From positions 3,622,501 to 3,686,500 of the forward strand of contig NZ_CP051680.1 in the NCBI RefSeq assembly GCF_012849095.1: 64,000 nt of DNA, in the 5' to 3' direction. Shown here piece by piece: positions 17,978 to 26,118 of this stretch (position 1 is its first letter; each line of letters begins with the position of its first letter). Under the pieces are notes generated by a model, which was not told the DNA's origin, made no database searches, and was given only the letters and a program-made list of their open reading frames with translations. Origin of the DNA: Cohnella herbarum (lineage in GTDB: Bacteria > Bacillota > Bacilli > Paenibacillales > Paenibacillaceae). Both the position numbers and the translations under genes were made by a program.

Positions 17978-18925
17978 CTAGAACAGCCGTTGCTTGCCGA
18001 TCTTGGTCATTTGATAGTAGGTGACGGCGAACACGAGAATTCCCATCATCACGCCCATTGCCGCCGCTTCCCCGAAATGAAAATGCTTGAATGCTTCCAT
18101 ATAAATCAGACTTGGAATAACCTGCGTCTGGTTCATCGGGCCTCCGGCCGTAATAAAGTACACCTGCGGGAAAAAGCCGAACGCTCCGTTGATCAGATTA
18201 ATGAGCACGAACAACGTGATCGGGCGTAACATCGGCAAAGTCACACGTAGAAATTTGTGGATCGGCGACGCGCCATCCATATCCGCCGCCTCGTACAAAT
18301 CCCGGGGAATCCCTTGCAACGCGGCCATATAGATGACAACGCCCCATCCGACCGTCTTCCAAATATGGAACAACCAAATCATGATCATCGCCGACCAATA
18401 ATGGCTTTTCCACGCGATCGGTTCCGAGAGAACACCGAGGTTGAGCAACATATAGTTGACGAAACCGCCCGATCCGTCGGCGAACAAATACTTGAACAGC
18501 AGCGCAACGACGATCCAAGACGTCACGATCGGCAAGTAGTATAACGTCCTGAACGTCACCTTCATTCTTACGAAACGCGTATGGATCAAAGAGGCGAAAA
18601 CCACCGCCAGTAACCAGTTGATCGGAACGGTAACCGCTACGTTAAGAAAAGTATTCTTAAGCGCGATCATGAATTTGCGGTTCGGGTCGTCGAAGACGTC
18701 TTTGTAATTATCCAAACCGATCCAAGGACTCCGGGTACCCGGCAAAATGTTAAACTCCTGAAAGCTGACCTTCACGTTCTGGATCATCGGATACACGACG
18801 AAGACGAGCACGCCGACAATGCCGACCGCGACGAACGGCAGTACTTTCAGCCATTGGGCAAGGCCGATTCGCCAACGGGATTTCCGGACCGGCGCAGGGT
18901 TGCCGGACGATATCGCTTGAGCCAT
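17978..18925 (-). CDS. Carbohydrate ABC transporter permease (MalF/UgpA type)
   Basis: Start chosen at ATG 18925 behind GGGAGG; the frame reaches a GTG at 18964 without a site. About 315 residues with six helices, first helix VLPFVAVGIVGVLVFVVYPMIQ, and the EAA loop EAADMDGASPIHKFLRVTLPM. It forms the channel with the MalG-type protein. Like its partner it needs an ATPase supplied from elsewhere. Confidence 0.93.
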   Translation of the reverse strand: MAQAISSGNPAPVRKSRWRIGLAQWLKVLPFVAVGIVGVLVFVVYPMIQNVKVSFQEFNILPGTRSPWIGLDNYKDVFDDPNRKFMIALKNTFLNVAVTVPINWLLAVVFASLIHTRFVRMKVTFRTLYYLPIVTSWIVVALLFKYLFADGSGGFVNYMLLNLGVLSEPIAWKSHYWSAMIMIWLFHIWKTVGWGVVIYMAALQGIPRDLYEAADMDGASPIHKFLRVTLPMLRPITLFVLINLINGAFGFFPQVYFITAGGPMNQTQVIPSLIYMEAFKHFHFGEAAAMGVMMGILVFAVTYYQMTKIGKQRLF

Positions 18926-19015
18926 TGCTTGTGCCTCCCTTCCATCGGATGAAGACGACCGCACCTAACGGTGATCCGTCGGTGCAGTCGCCGGTATACG
19001 CATTCGCATTATTCG

Positions 19016-20326
19016 TTATTCGCTTAATAAGGCCGACATTTGTTTGACCGCTTCGTTTAGAGCTTCCGCCGCGGTTTGTTCTCCGCGAATCGCCTTCTCA
19101 AAGCTAAGGTTGAAGATCGTCTCCATCTCTCCCCATTGCGGAATCGGAGTACGCGGCAATGCGGTATTCAACTGCTCGATGAACGTAGCGATATACGGAT
19201 TTTTGGTCGTATCGATCGCGTTGGCCGCGTTCTTGTTCGTCGGAACCATTCCCGCCTCGACCATGATTTGCTGCGGCTCTTCTCCGAGCATCCATTTCAT
19301 GAAAGTCCAAGCTTCATCGGGATGTTTGGAGTTGGAGAAGGATACAAGATTTTCTCCTCCGACGACGGATCTGCTTCCTCCAGGACCTGCCGGCAGCAAG
19401 GCGCGTACCGTCTTGTCTACCGGGTTGAATTTATTCTCCGCGTCTCCCAGCAGAATGCTGAAGAACCACGGTCCGTCGTCGATCATCATATATTGGCCGG
19501 ATTTCATTCCGTCCCAAGTTCCGGGCTCGCCGCCTAGCAAGGCAGGAATGACGAGGCCTTCCTTGTTCCAGCTAATAATCGTCTCCAACGCCGTAATACT
19601 GTCGGGACTGTTCAAATAACCGTCCACCTTCGTATAATCTTCATTCGTCACCTGGCCGCCCAGGCTCCAGAAATAAGGCAGCAAACCCCAAGCATTGATT
19701 CCGGAAATACCGATTCCTTGCTTATCCTTTCCCTTCAATGCCCGCGCCGCTTGAACGAGTTCGTCCATCGTCGCAGGCGCATGGTCAAGGCCGGCTTCCT
19801 TTAACGTATCGGAATTGTAAATCGCGATTTTCGTGTTCGTGTTTAGTGGGACGCCGTAAAAATCTCCCTTAAAGATATTCGTCTGCAAAGGACTCTCGAA
19901 TACGCTCGATTTCACTTCGTCGAACCCGGGAAGATCGCTTAGCTTCTTAAGCGCTCCCTTGGATGCAAGCTCCGGCACCCAGATGATGTCCATCCGCATC
20001 AGATCCGGAGCGGCATCGCCCGCGACCGCCGCGATAACTTGATCCTTCAACCCTTCGTAAGGCATGCGCGTCAGCTTCAGCTTGATGTTCGGATACGCCG
20101 ATTCGAACATCGGCTTGATTTTCTCGATCAGCACCTTCTCCTCGGAATCGGAATACGTGTGCCAATATTCGATCTCGACCTGCTTTTCCGTATTCGATGC
20201 TTGCGCTTCCGACGGATTAGCCGTCGTACTTGCGCTCTCGTTCGGGCTCGCATTATTGCCGCCGCTACATGCCCCTAGAACGAGTATGAGCGCCAAAGCC
20301 ACAATCCATGACACCTGTTTTCTCAT
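19016..20326 (-). CDS. MalE-type sugar-binding lipoprotein, first gene of importer operon
   Basis: The 436-residue protein has signal peptide RKQVSWIVALALILVLGAC with lipobox LGAC, a Ser/Asn-rich spacer and the family 1 binding-protein fold (IEYWHTYSDSEEKVL, PDLMRMDIIWVPELA, ENLVSFSNSKHPDEAWTFMKWM). It delivers an oligosaccharide to the MalF/MalG-type permeases encoded next. It is closely paralogous to the lipoprotein at 12307. A cre-like sequence lies about 70 bases upstream. Confidence 0.93.
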   Translation of the reverse strand: MRKQVSWIVALALILVLGACSGGNNASPNESASTTANPSEAQASNTEKQVEIEYWHTYSDSEEKVLIEKIKPMFESAYPNIKLKLTRMPYEGLKDQVIAAVAGDAAPDLMRMDIIWVPELASKGALKKLSDLPGFDEVKSSVFESPLQTNIFKGDFYGVPLNTNTKIAIYNSDTLKEAGLDHAPATMDELVQAARALKGKDKQGIGISGINAWGLLPYFWSLGGQVTNEDYTKVDGYLNSPDSITALETIISWNKEGLVIPALLGGEPGTWDGMKSGQYMMIDDGPWFFSILLGDAENKFNPVDKTVRALLPAGPGGSRSVVGGENLVSFSNSKHPDEAWTFMKWMLGEEPQQIMVEAGMVPTNKNAANAIDTTKNPYIATFIEQLNTALPRTPIPQWGEMETIFNLSFEKAIRGEQTAAEALNEAVKQMSALLSE

Positions 20327-20395
20327 CGCCTGATTCCCCCATTAACGTGGATTCGATCTCGTTTCGCCTTCATTATGAGTTAACCGCCCTTGCAT

Positions 20396-20409
20396 CGTAA
20401 CCGCTTACA
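20396..20409 (-). promoter_or_regulatory. Possible CcpA cre site upstream of the importer operon
   Basis: On the minus strand TGTAAGCGGTTACG fits the cre consensus TGWAARCGYTWNCW at 12 of 14 positions and lies about 70 bases before the ATG at 20326. Catabolite repression would be expected for a sugar importer, but one near-match is weak evidence. Confidence 0.35.
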
Positions 20410-20466
20410 ATACTGGAATGGTGGATATCCTTCCTGCATTGGCAGCCTCGATTAGTTAATCAAACT

Positions 20467-20513
20467 AAAAAGGTGTCGAACATTCCGATTGCGATTCGGA
20501 AGGTTCGACACCT
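20467..20513 (-). terminator. Rho-independent terminator after oxidoreductase gene
   Basis: Minus strand: AGGTGTCGAACCTTCCGAAT, CGC loop, then a near-perfect complement ending GTTCGACACCT and a TTTTTAG run. The stem is about 20 bp with few mismatches. It lies 13 bases after the stop at 20526. Confidence 0.9.
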
Positions 20514-20525
20514 AATACAACGTTC

Positions 20526-21605
20526 TTAAGCTTGAAGATCTTTCACTGAGATTACGGCTCCCTTATGGTGAGCTTGAACGACGGCCTCCAACAACAGTTG
20601 ATTCCGATATCCGTCCTCCAAGACGGCGATTTGCGGAGTTGCTACCTGTTCACCTCGAAGCAGTCCAACGAATTCCCGCCAAGGATTTATGCCCTTCTCC
20701 TCAGCGACCTCAATCGTTTCCGTGATTGTTCCGCTACCGTCTTCCTTAGGATAAGTCCAGACGGCTTGACGGTCATTCAAAGTGCTCACATGTAGAGTCC
20801 CCGCTTCTCCGTATAGAGTCACCTCATGCTGGTTGCCGCAGCCAAGCGCATTCCGCGAAGTCTGGAACACGCCTACCGCGCCGTCTTCGAACCTAACGTT
20901 GAAACAAGCAAAGTCGTCGACCTTAACGGGAATCGGTTCCCCGGTCTGCGGGTGCGCGCGCTCCGGCACGATCGTTCGAAGCATCGCCTGCAACTCCGAC
21001 ATGCGGGAACCCGTCAAGTACTCGGAGATATCGATCATGTGTGAGCCCAGATCGCCCAATACTCCCGTGCCCGTAATCGCCTCGTCGAAGCGCCAGAGGA
21101 AAGGGGTTTTCTTGACCGTCGAGCCCCAATCTTGCATGTATTGCACGAACAAATGGTTTATCCGTCCAAGCTTGCCATCCGCCACGAATTGTCTCGCGAA
21201 CTGAAAGGCAGGCCCGTTGCGATAGGAAAAGTTGATCATAAGCGGAATCGGATGAGTACGGTAGAATGCCAATACTTCCGCTGCTTCCTCGAGCGTCCTT
21301 GTCAACGGCTTCTCCGCGAACAGCGGTTTGCCCGCTTCCATGCAAGCGAGCAGGACGGCCGCATGAGAATCGTTCGGCGTGACGGAGACGATCCCCTCTA
21401 CCGCAGGATCGTTGATCAGCGATTCGATCGAACTGTATCGCTTCTCTTCCGAAACTTCCAATTGCGCGCCGACTTCCTCAAGCGCTTGCGGGCTAACGTC
21501 GCACAGGGCGACGATTCTCGCTCCCGGCACTTCTCCGAGCTTCTGGATATGAAACCGGGACATGCCGCCGAGCCCAATAATTCCAATGCTAACTTCTCTG
21601 CCCAT
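20526..21605 (-). CDS. Gfo/Idh/MocA-family NAD(P)-dependent sugar oxidoreductase
   Basis: ATG at 21605 follows GGAAGGGG; the frame runs upstream to 21701 without a site. The ~359-residue protein starts VSIGIIGLGGMSRFH (Rossmann GxGxxG), has VEGIVSVTPNDSHA, the diagnostic FAEKPLTRTLEEA, and a C-terminal alpha/beta domain with GDLGSHMIDISEYLTG carrying the catalytic-type His. Members oxidise or reduce sugars, inositols or their derivatives. It is monocistronic: terminator downstream, different operon upstream. Substrate unknown. Confidence 0.92.
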   Translation of the reverse strand: MGREVSIGIIGLGGMSRFHIQKLGEVPGARIVALCDVSPQALEEVGAQLEVSEEKRYSSIESLINDPAVEGIVSVTPNDSHAAVLLACMEAGKPLFAEKPLTRTLEEAAEVLAFYRTHPIPLMINFSYRNGPAFQFARQFVADGKLGRINHLFVQYMQDWGSTVKKTPFLWRFDEAITGTGVLGDLGSHMIDISEYLTGSRMSELQAMLRTIVPERAHPQTGEPIPVKVDDFACFNVRFEDGAVGVFQTSRNALGCGNQHEVTLYGEAGTLHVSTLNDRQAVWTYPKEDGSGTITETIEVAEEKGINPWREFVGLLRGEQVATPQIAVLEDGYRNQLLLEAVVQAHHKGAVISVKDLQA

Positions 21606-21739
21606 TTCGATCCCCTTCCTCATTCGCCAGTCTTCTGTATTTGATTCGCATCCGGGGAAGGAAATCCTTCTATTCGTTAACAACATCTGAACATTTAACA
21701 CCTTTCGGAATTTCCGATCAGCGATCCAGGAGGCTTCAA

Positions 21740-22819
21740 CTAAAACGACGTAACCTGCGAGCTTCCCAACAAGTCATTTAACGCATCTTTAATCGTCGTC
21801 GTGGGGATTGCGAATCCGATCCCTTGCGCTTCGGAATTGACTGCCGTATTGATTCCGATAACTTCGCCTTTATCGTTCAGAAGCGGTCCGCCGGAATTGC
21901 CCGAATTGATCGAGGCATCGGTTTGCAACAAATGCTCGTATTTATGCTCGCCTTGTTCGTCCGCGATCGTGATCGGCCGTTCTTTGGCGCTGAGCACGCC
22001 CATCGTGATCGTATGATCCAATCCGTACGGATTGCCGATCGCGATGACCCAATCCCCGATCTTCGCCTGATCCGAATCTCCTAACGTCAGCTTCGGAAAC
22101 GACTTGCCATCCGGACTTTCAACTTTCAGTACCGCTAGGTCGAGCTCGTAACTTGAACCGACCACCTTAGCGGTAAGCGGCTCATCGTAACCTTGCACCG
22201 TAACTTTAAGCTCCGTAGCACCCGCAATGACATGTTCGTTCGTTAGAATATAGCCGTCATTTTGGAAGAAAAATCCGGTTCCCGAACCCATCAGCTGCAA
22301 CTCCCCGCTCTGTTGTTGCTGTTGCTGCTGACGTCCGCTTCCGCGGCCGCCGAAGAGGAAATTCGTTCCGTTCCTCATCGAATCCGTTTGCGTCATGTAA
22401 TTTTCGATTTTCACGACCGCCGGACTCGCTGTCTCGAATACCGACGCAATATCGCCGTTCGCGCCGACGGAAGCCGTAACGATTCCCGCATCGTGCGGCA
22501 AGGAGTTTCCGCTAGCGTTCGACCCTGCTCCCATTCCGCCGCTAAACAGATTTTGTTTGTCCGCCGCATACGACAGTCCCCCGACCAGCAGGGCGCCGAC
22601 CAAAAATGAAGCGGCTATCGATTTGAATCCAGGCCCTTTATGACGCTTAGCGTTATTGTTGTCATTGGAGGACGGCGGTTTCCTTCCCATCATGGCCAAT
22701 TCATTCTCGTACGATGACTTCATCGTCGATACCTGTTTCGTTGAATCGTATACATATACGTTAACCTGTTCGCTAGGGTTGTCCAAATCGTGCTTGTCCT
22801 GCATGTGGTTGTCGTTCAT
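21740..22819 (-). CDS. HtrA/DegP-like membrane-anchored serine protease lacking a PDZ domain
   Basis: ATG at 22819 lies 9 bases after GGAGG; ATG at 22828 abuts the site. A hydrophilic cytoplasmic N-terminus (~70 residues) is followed by one membrane helix (FKSIAASFLVGALLVGGLSYAA) and an extracellular trypsin-like S1C domain. The triad is visible: His in ILTNEHVIAG, Asp in ELDLAVLKVE, Ser in SINSGNSGGPLL (about His199, Asp230, Ser312 counted from 22828). A glutamine tract precedes the protease core. The chain ends right after the protease domain, whereas HtrA proteins usually add a PDZ domain. Role: envelope protein quality control. Confidence 0.92.
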   Translation of the reverse strand: MNDNHMQDKHDLDNPSEQVNVYVYDSTKQVSTMKSSYENELAMMGRKPPSSNDNNNAKRHKGPGFKSIAASFLVGALLVGGLSYAADKQNLFSGGMGAGSNASGNSLPHDAGIVTASVGANGDIASVFETASPAVVKIENYMTQTDSMRNGTNFLFGGRGSGRQQQQQQQSGELQLMGSGTGFFFQNDGYILTNEHVIAGATELKVTVQGYDEPLTAKVVGSSYELDLAVLKVESPDGKSFPKLTLGDSDQAKIGDWVIAIGNPYGLDHTITMGVLSAKERPITIADEQGEHKYEHLLQTDASINSGNSGGPLLNDKGEVIGINTAVNSEAQGIGFAIPTTTIKDALNDLLGSSQVTSF

Positions 22820-22868
22820 ATTGATCATCCTCCTCTTGCTTTCTTGTCTCTATCATGGAGGATGTTCC

Positions 22869-22890
22869 TTAAACGAAACTTAATCTAAAC
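22869..22890 (-). promoter_or_regulatory. Direct 11-bp repeats upstream of the HtrA-like gene
   Basis: Plus strand TTAAACGAAAC followed immediately by TTAATCTAAAC, 8 of 11 positions identical, 50-70 bases before the start at 22819. Tandem 11-bp spacing is typical of OmpR-family regulator sites, and htrA genes in Bacillus are controlled by the OmpR-family regulator CssR. Binding by such a regulator is inference. Confidence 0.35.
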
Positions 22891-23070
22891 TAAATGCTTC
22901 ATGAGAATGCCATAGGCGAGGAATTCGGGAAAAAGAGCGATTGCTAATGGAAATGTGCACGTTTTCGTAAGCGATTAGCCTGGCCCGCGAAATAACTCGG
23001 CATTCTCTTGATTCGTTTCTACTTATTCGGGCGGGAGTTTGTCCATTCTCGACAACTGTCTTTGGAGGGA

Positions 23071-23206
23071 ATAGATGGATTAATACAGGTATTTTCGGTG
23101 CGAATGGCTGTTTTTGAGCAATTAAATGGTTATATACAGTTATCCACCGCCATCAACCGTTTGGGCCCGATCAGGGAAGTAAAACAACTGTATTAAACCA
23201 TCTATT
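23071..23206. repeat. 136-bp element bounded by 18-bp inverted repeats
   Basis: ATAGATGGATTAATACAG at 23071-23088 is the reverse complement of CTGTATTAAACCATCTAT at 23189-23206 except for one position. A related internal stretch (AAATGGTTATATACAG) lies near 23124-23139. The size and ends resemble a small non-autonomous element, but I see no clear target duplication. Confidence 0.5.
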
Positions 23207-23417
23207 TTAGTCGGATGACCCTTAGTGTCGGAACACTACCCGCCGTTTATATAATAACGTTATCCGATATCGCTATTCGCCCTCAAAGTTATCCAGAGTG
23301 CCGCAATAAAGTTATGCCATAACGCTATCTCTCACCTGAAGAAGAAAATGGACAGATTTCAAAAAAATAACGTTATGCCACACCGCTAATTGATCCCGCA
23401 GTCACCCGGAAAACCGG

Positions 23418-23442
23418 AATAACGTTACGCCGTAACGTTATT
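23418..23442. repeat. Perfect palindrome with related copies nearby
   Basis: AATAACGTTACG, one C, CGTAACGTTATT: 12 perfect base pairs around a single base. Related motifs occur at ~23253 (ATAACGTTAT), ~23306-23326 (AATAAAGTTATGCCATAACGC) and ~23366-23380 (AATAACGTTATGCC), so this is a small cluster of one repeat type. Confidence 0.65.
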
Positions 23443-23481
23443 TCGCCATCACAAGGAGTGTATGGTTTCACAGAGCCAAAG

Positions 23482-23519
23482 TTACTCTGAGTACGCTTTC
23501 GAGCTCGGATGGTGCCATA
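23482..23519. repeat. 38-base dispersed repeat shared with 60770-60807
   Basis: TTACTCTGAGTACGCTTTCG and what follows match the reverse complement of 60770-60807 with only about five differences over 38 bases. The partner copy is attached to the last, partial unit of the 51-bp array at 60561. Confidence 0.65.
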
Positions 23520-23660
23520 TAATACCGGAATGTTATCTGCCGGCTATATAGTAGAGTGCACGTCTGTCTGGAAGCAGATGTTCGAGCCCGTCAAAGCCAC
23601 CATACCGAATCTTTCTCTCACCGATAATAACAGTGCGGCGTAAGTAGTAATTATAAGTTA

Positions 23661-24212
23661 TGCAAAATTGGTCAGAATCTAGCAAATTTACGTAATGAAT
23701 CGAATAGAACGCAGATCGAATTATCTGAAATCTTGATTGTCACTCATCAAGCCATTTCCAAATGGGAGCGCGGAGAATCTTTACCCAACATAGAGAGTTT
23801 GCTTACTCTTGGTAAACTATACAATAAATCGATTGATGACTTACTTAGCTGCGGATTACGATCCGTAGAACCGCATAAACCTTTCGAGCCATTAGCACCG
23901 CTCTCAAATTTAGAAATCGATGCAACCGAAATCTGGACACAATCTCTCCAACTCATTCGTACGAAAATGTCCAAACCGAGCTTCGACACTTGGTTCAAAG
24001 AAACATCTGCAGTATTCGATGGGGATTCCATCATTATCTATAGCCCAACCTCTTTTGCTAACGAATGGTTATACACGCGCTACTCTTCTATGATTATTGA
24101 AACCATAAACGAGATTACGGGAAATACGAATCTTAATATCTGTTTCAAATCCTTAAATCTTGTGGAACCGACTTCTAAGCTTAAGGAGCAAGCTATTCTA
24201 ATTGAAGATTAA
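23661..24212 (+). pseudogene. XRE HTH fused to DnaA N-terminal-like domain, start codon out of frame
   Basis: In frame from 23661 the sequence reads KIGQNLANLRNESNRTQ, then LSEILIVTHQAISKWERGES: a complete XRE helix-turn-helix. After a linker, residues in IWTQSLQLIRTKMSKPSFDTWF, SIIIYSPTSFANEWL and RYSSMIIETINEIT match the N-terminal domain I fold and motif order of DnaA. The expected start (ATG AAA ATT GGT) is broken: ATG at 23660 is followed by an extra C, so ATG is one base out of frame with AAA ATT GGT. No ATG/GTG/TTG precedes the HTH in frame and no ribosome site is visible. The TTG at 23733 would delete half of the HTH. Either a young pseudogene, an unusual ATT start at 23667, or a sequencing error. 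Confidence 0.6.
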
Positions 24213-24243
24213 TTTTAACGGATACCAGCCAGTCCATGTGCCC

Positions 24244-24296
24244 AAAAAAAAGTCTGCACGGAGTCAGACTGCAAACGCAGCTTCTCAGGCAGACTT
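24244..24296 (-). terminator. Terminator after the 95-residue protein gene
   Basis: Minus strand: AAGTCTGCC ... GTGCAGACTT followed by TTTTTTTGGG. The 8-9 bp outer stem encloses a further CTGC-rich hairpin. It lies just past the stop at 24310. Confidence 0.7.
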
Positions 24297-24309
24297 ATCT
24301 TTATGCTTC

Positions 24310-24597
24310 TTATTTTCCGGCGTGTTCTTTAGTCGCGGTATCCAACATGGATTCCCAATCGGGGAACTTCGTCTCGCGCGCGATATGACGATCGAACAGC
24401 TCATCCGGGATATTCTGGATATCTTCTCTGGTTCTGACTTGGAAATTGCCCTTGACTAAAAACTCCTCGAAAGTAGCAAAGTTGGAATACTTGCTCATGA
24501 ACGAATCATTACATAACTCGTCTAATGAGACGAAACCAGGTTCTTCTTGAATGGATTTCTGACCTTGCATTTCTTTTAACAATTCGTCGAACGACAT
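24310..24597 (-). CDS. Small acidic protein of unknown function downstream of DEAD-box helicase
   Basis: A 95-residue acidic protein (MSFDELLKEMQGQ ... FEEFLVKGNFQVRTREDI ... DRHIARETKFPDWESML) with no membrane segment or Cys. I do not recognise the family. ATG at 24597 lacks a good ribosome site, but AGGAG stands 7 bases before an in-frame CTG at 24615, which would add RKHKP and could be the real start. It follows the helicase by 40 bases and shares its terminator, so the two are probably co-transcribed. Confidence 0.7.
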   Translation of the reverse strand: MSFDELLKEMQGQKSIQEEPGFVSLDELCNDSFMSKYSNFATFEEFLVKGNFQVRTREDIQNIPDELFDRHIARETKFPDWESMLDTATKEHAGK

Positions 24598-24636
24598 CGG
24601 CTTATGCTTTCTCAGACGATCACTCCTAGATAAAAT

Positions 24637-25782
24637 TTATTTGATTAAGATTGGATCTGATTGGTCTTTGACTACGGGAATGGACTTGCCGATCATCTTC
24701 TCGATGGATTTCAAATACGGAGCTTCTTCCGCATCGCAGAAAGAGATCGCTATTCCGCTTAGCCCCGCTCTTCCGGTACGGCCTATTCGATGAACATAGG
24801 TTTCCGGGATATTGGGAAGGTTAAAATTAATCACATGGGAAAGTTCATCGATATCGATGCCTCTTGCCGCGATATCCGTCGCCACCAACACCCGCGTTTC
24901 CCCGCTCCTGAAATTATTCAAAGCGCCTTGACGTGAATTTTGCGACTTATTTCCATGGATGGCTTGAGCGGAAATATTCGCTTTGGTCAATGCGCGTACG
25001 ACGCGATCCGCTCCGTGTTTAGTCCGGGTGAATACGAGCGCCGAACCGATCGAAGGATCCTGCAACAGATGATTCAATAATCGCAGCTTCATTTCCTTTT
25101 CTACAATATATACCGATTGCTCTATTCTTTCCACTGTGGAAGATGCCGGCGTGACTTCGACTTTTACCGGATCCACGAGCAGCGTCTTGACCAGCTTAGA
25201 GATTTCGGGAGGCATCGTAGCGGAAAAAAACAAAGTTTGTTTCTTAGCGGGCAATGTCGCTATAATCTTCTTCACGTCATGAATAAAGCCCATATCCAGC
25301 ATTCTATCCGCTTCATCCAGCACTAATATTTGAACATGCCGTAAATCCACGAGCTTCTGATTCAATAAGTCGATGAGTCTCCCCGGAGTCGCGATCAGAA
25401 TATCCGTGCCGTGCTCCAGCGATTTTTCCTGTACCTTCTGCGAGACCCCGCCCACGATCGCCGCGCAACGCAAATCCGTAAAATGTCCATACGCTTGAAT
25501 GTTATCCGAAATCTGGAGAGCGAGCTCTCTCGTCGGCGTCAAAATCAATGAACGAATACGGCGGTTCCTCGAGCCGTGGCTGGATTGCTCGCTCAGCAGT
25601 TGGAGGATAGGCAAGGAAAACGCGGCGGTTTTCCCCGTTCCGGTTTGCGCGCAACCGAACAAATCCCTACCCGCCAGCACGACGGGAATCGCCTGCTCCT
25701 GTATGGGAGTCGGCGCTGTATAGTTTTCCTTGCTTAATGCTTTGAGTATTTCCGGTTTAAGCTTTAGATCGTTGAAAGTCAT
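24637..25782 (-). CDS. DEAD-box ATP-dependent RNA helicase, core-only
   Basis: All helicase motifs are visible: Q-motif ([11 protein letters not shown]...[10 protein letters not shown]), Walker [34 protein letters not shown] in [13 protein letters not shown] in FFSATMP, and domain 2 motifs [28 protein letters not shown] and [10 protein letters not shown]. At 381 residues it has almost no C-terminal tail, unlike CshA or DbpA, so it resembles a minimal RhlE-type helicase used in RNA remodelling or cold adaptation. ATG at 25782 follows GGGGAG. Confidence 0.93.
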   Translation of the reverse strand: MTFNDLKLKPEILKALSKENYTAPTPIQEQAIPVVLAGRDLFGCAQTGTGKTAAFSLPILQLLSEQSSHGSRNRRIRSLILTPTRELALQISDNIQAYGHFTDLRCAAIVGGVSQKVQEKSLEHGTDILIATPGRLIDLLNQKLVDLRHVQILVLDEADRMLDMGFIHDVKKIIATLPAKKQTLFFSATMPPEISKLVKTLLVDPVKVEVTPASSTVERIEQSVYIVEKEMKLRLLNHLLQDPSIGSALVFTRTKHGADRVVRALTKANISAQAIHGNKSQNSRQGALNNFRSGETRVLVATDIAARGIDIDELSHVINFNLPNIPETYVHRIGRTGRAGLSGIAISFCDAEEAPYLKSIEKMIGKSIPVVKDQSDPILIK

Positions 25783-26118
25783 TTGGTCTCCCCATCGTTA
25801 AATACTATAATTCCTTAGCATCTCCACAATCCGTACCTTTAAGACATAACAAGTCAGTATAACATATATTCTCCGTACCGAGGGATTTGTTTATTCTCCT
25901 TAAACTAATTGCCGGAATTCCTTCGCAGTTCCAGTGATTATTCCGCGTTATTCGCTTGTTCAATTACGTACGATATGAGCGCAGATCTATCAAACTGACA
26001 CTGTCCCCCACTGAAACGTTATCGCTACAATTAAGTTGAAAGGAGAACTCCCCTGGAACATATCGCCGTGGACGATGGAAATATGACCCGGCTCAAAGTA
26101 CGAATAAGGAGACTGCCT
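25783..26118. other. Divergent intergenic region, 336 bases
   Basis: It holds the upstream sequences of two divergent transcripts (helicase leftward, unknown operon rightward). I see no clear hairpin, repeat or small gene. The ribosome site AAGGAG for 26119 is at its right end. Confidence 0.5.

Larger units (their letters stand above)
22829..23640. other. Repeat-rich intergenic region of about 0.8 kb
   Basis: No supportable gene. It contains an imperfect inverted repeat pair (23071-23206), several TAACGTTAT-type palindromes (23250-23442), and a 38-base segment shared with the 60-kb gap (23482-23519). It separates the protease gene from the XRE/DnaA-N gene, which runs the other way. Confidence 0.6.
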
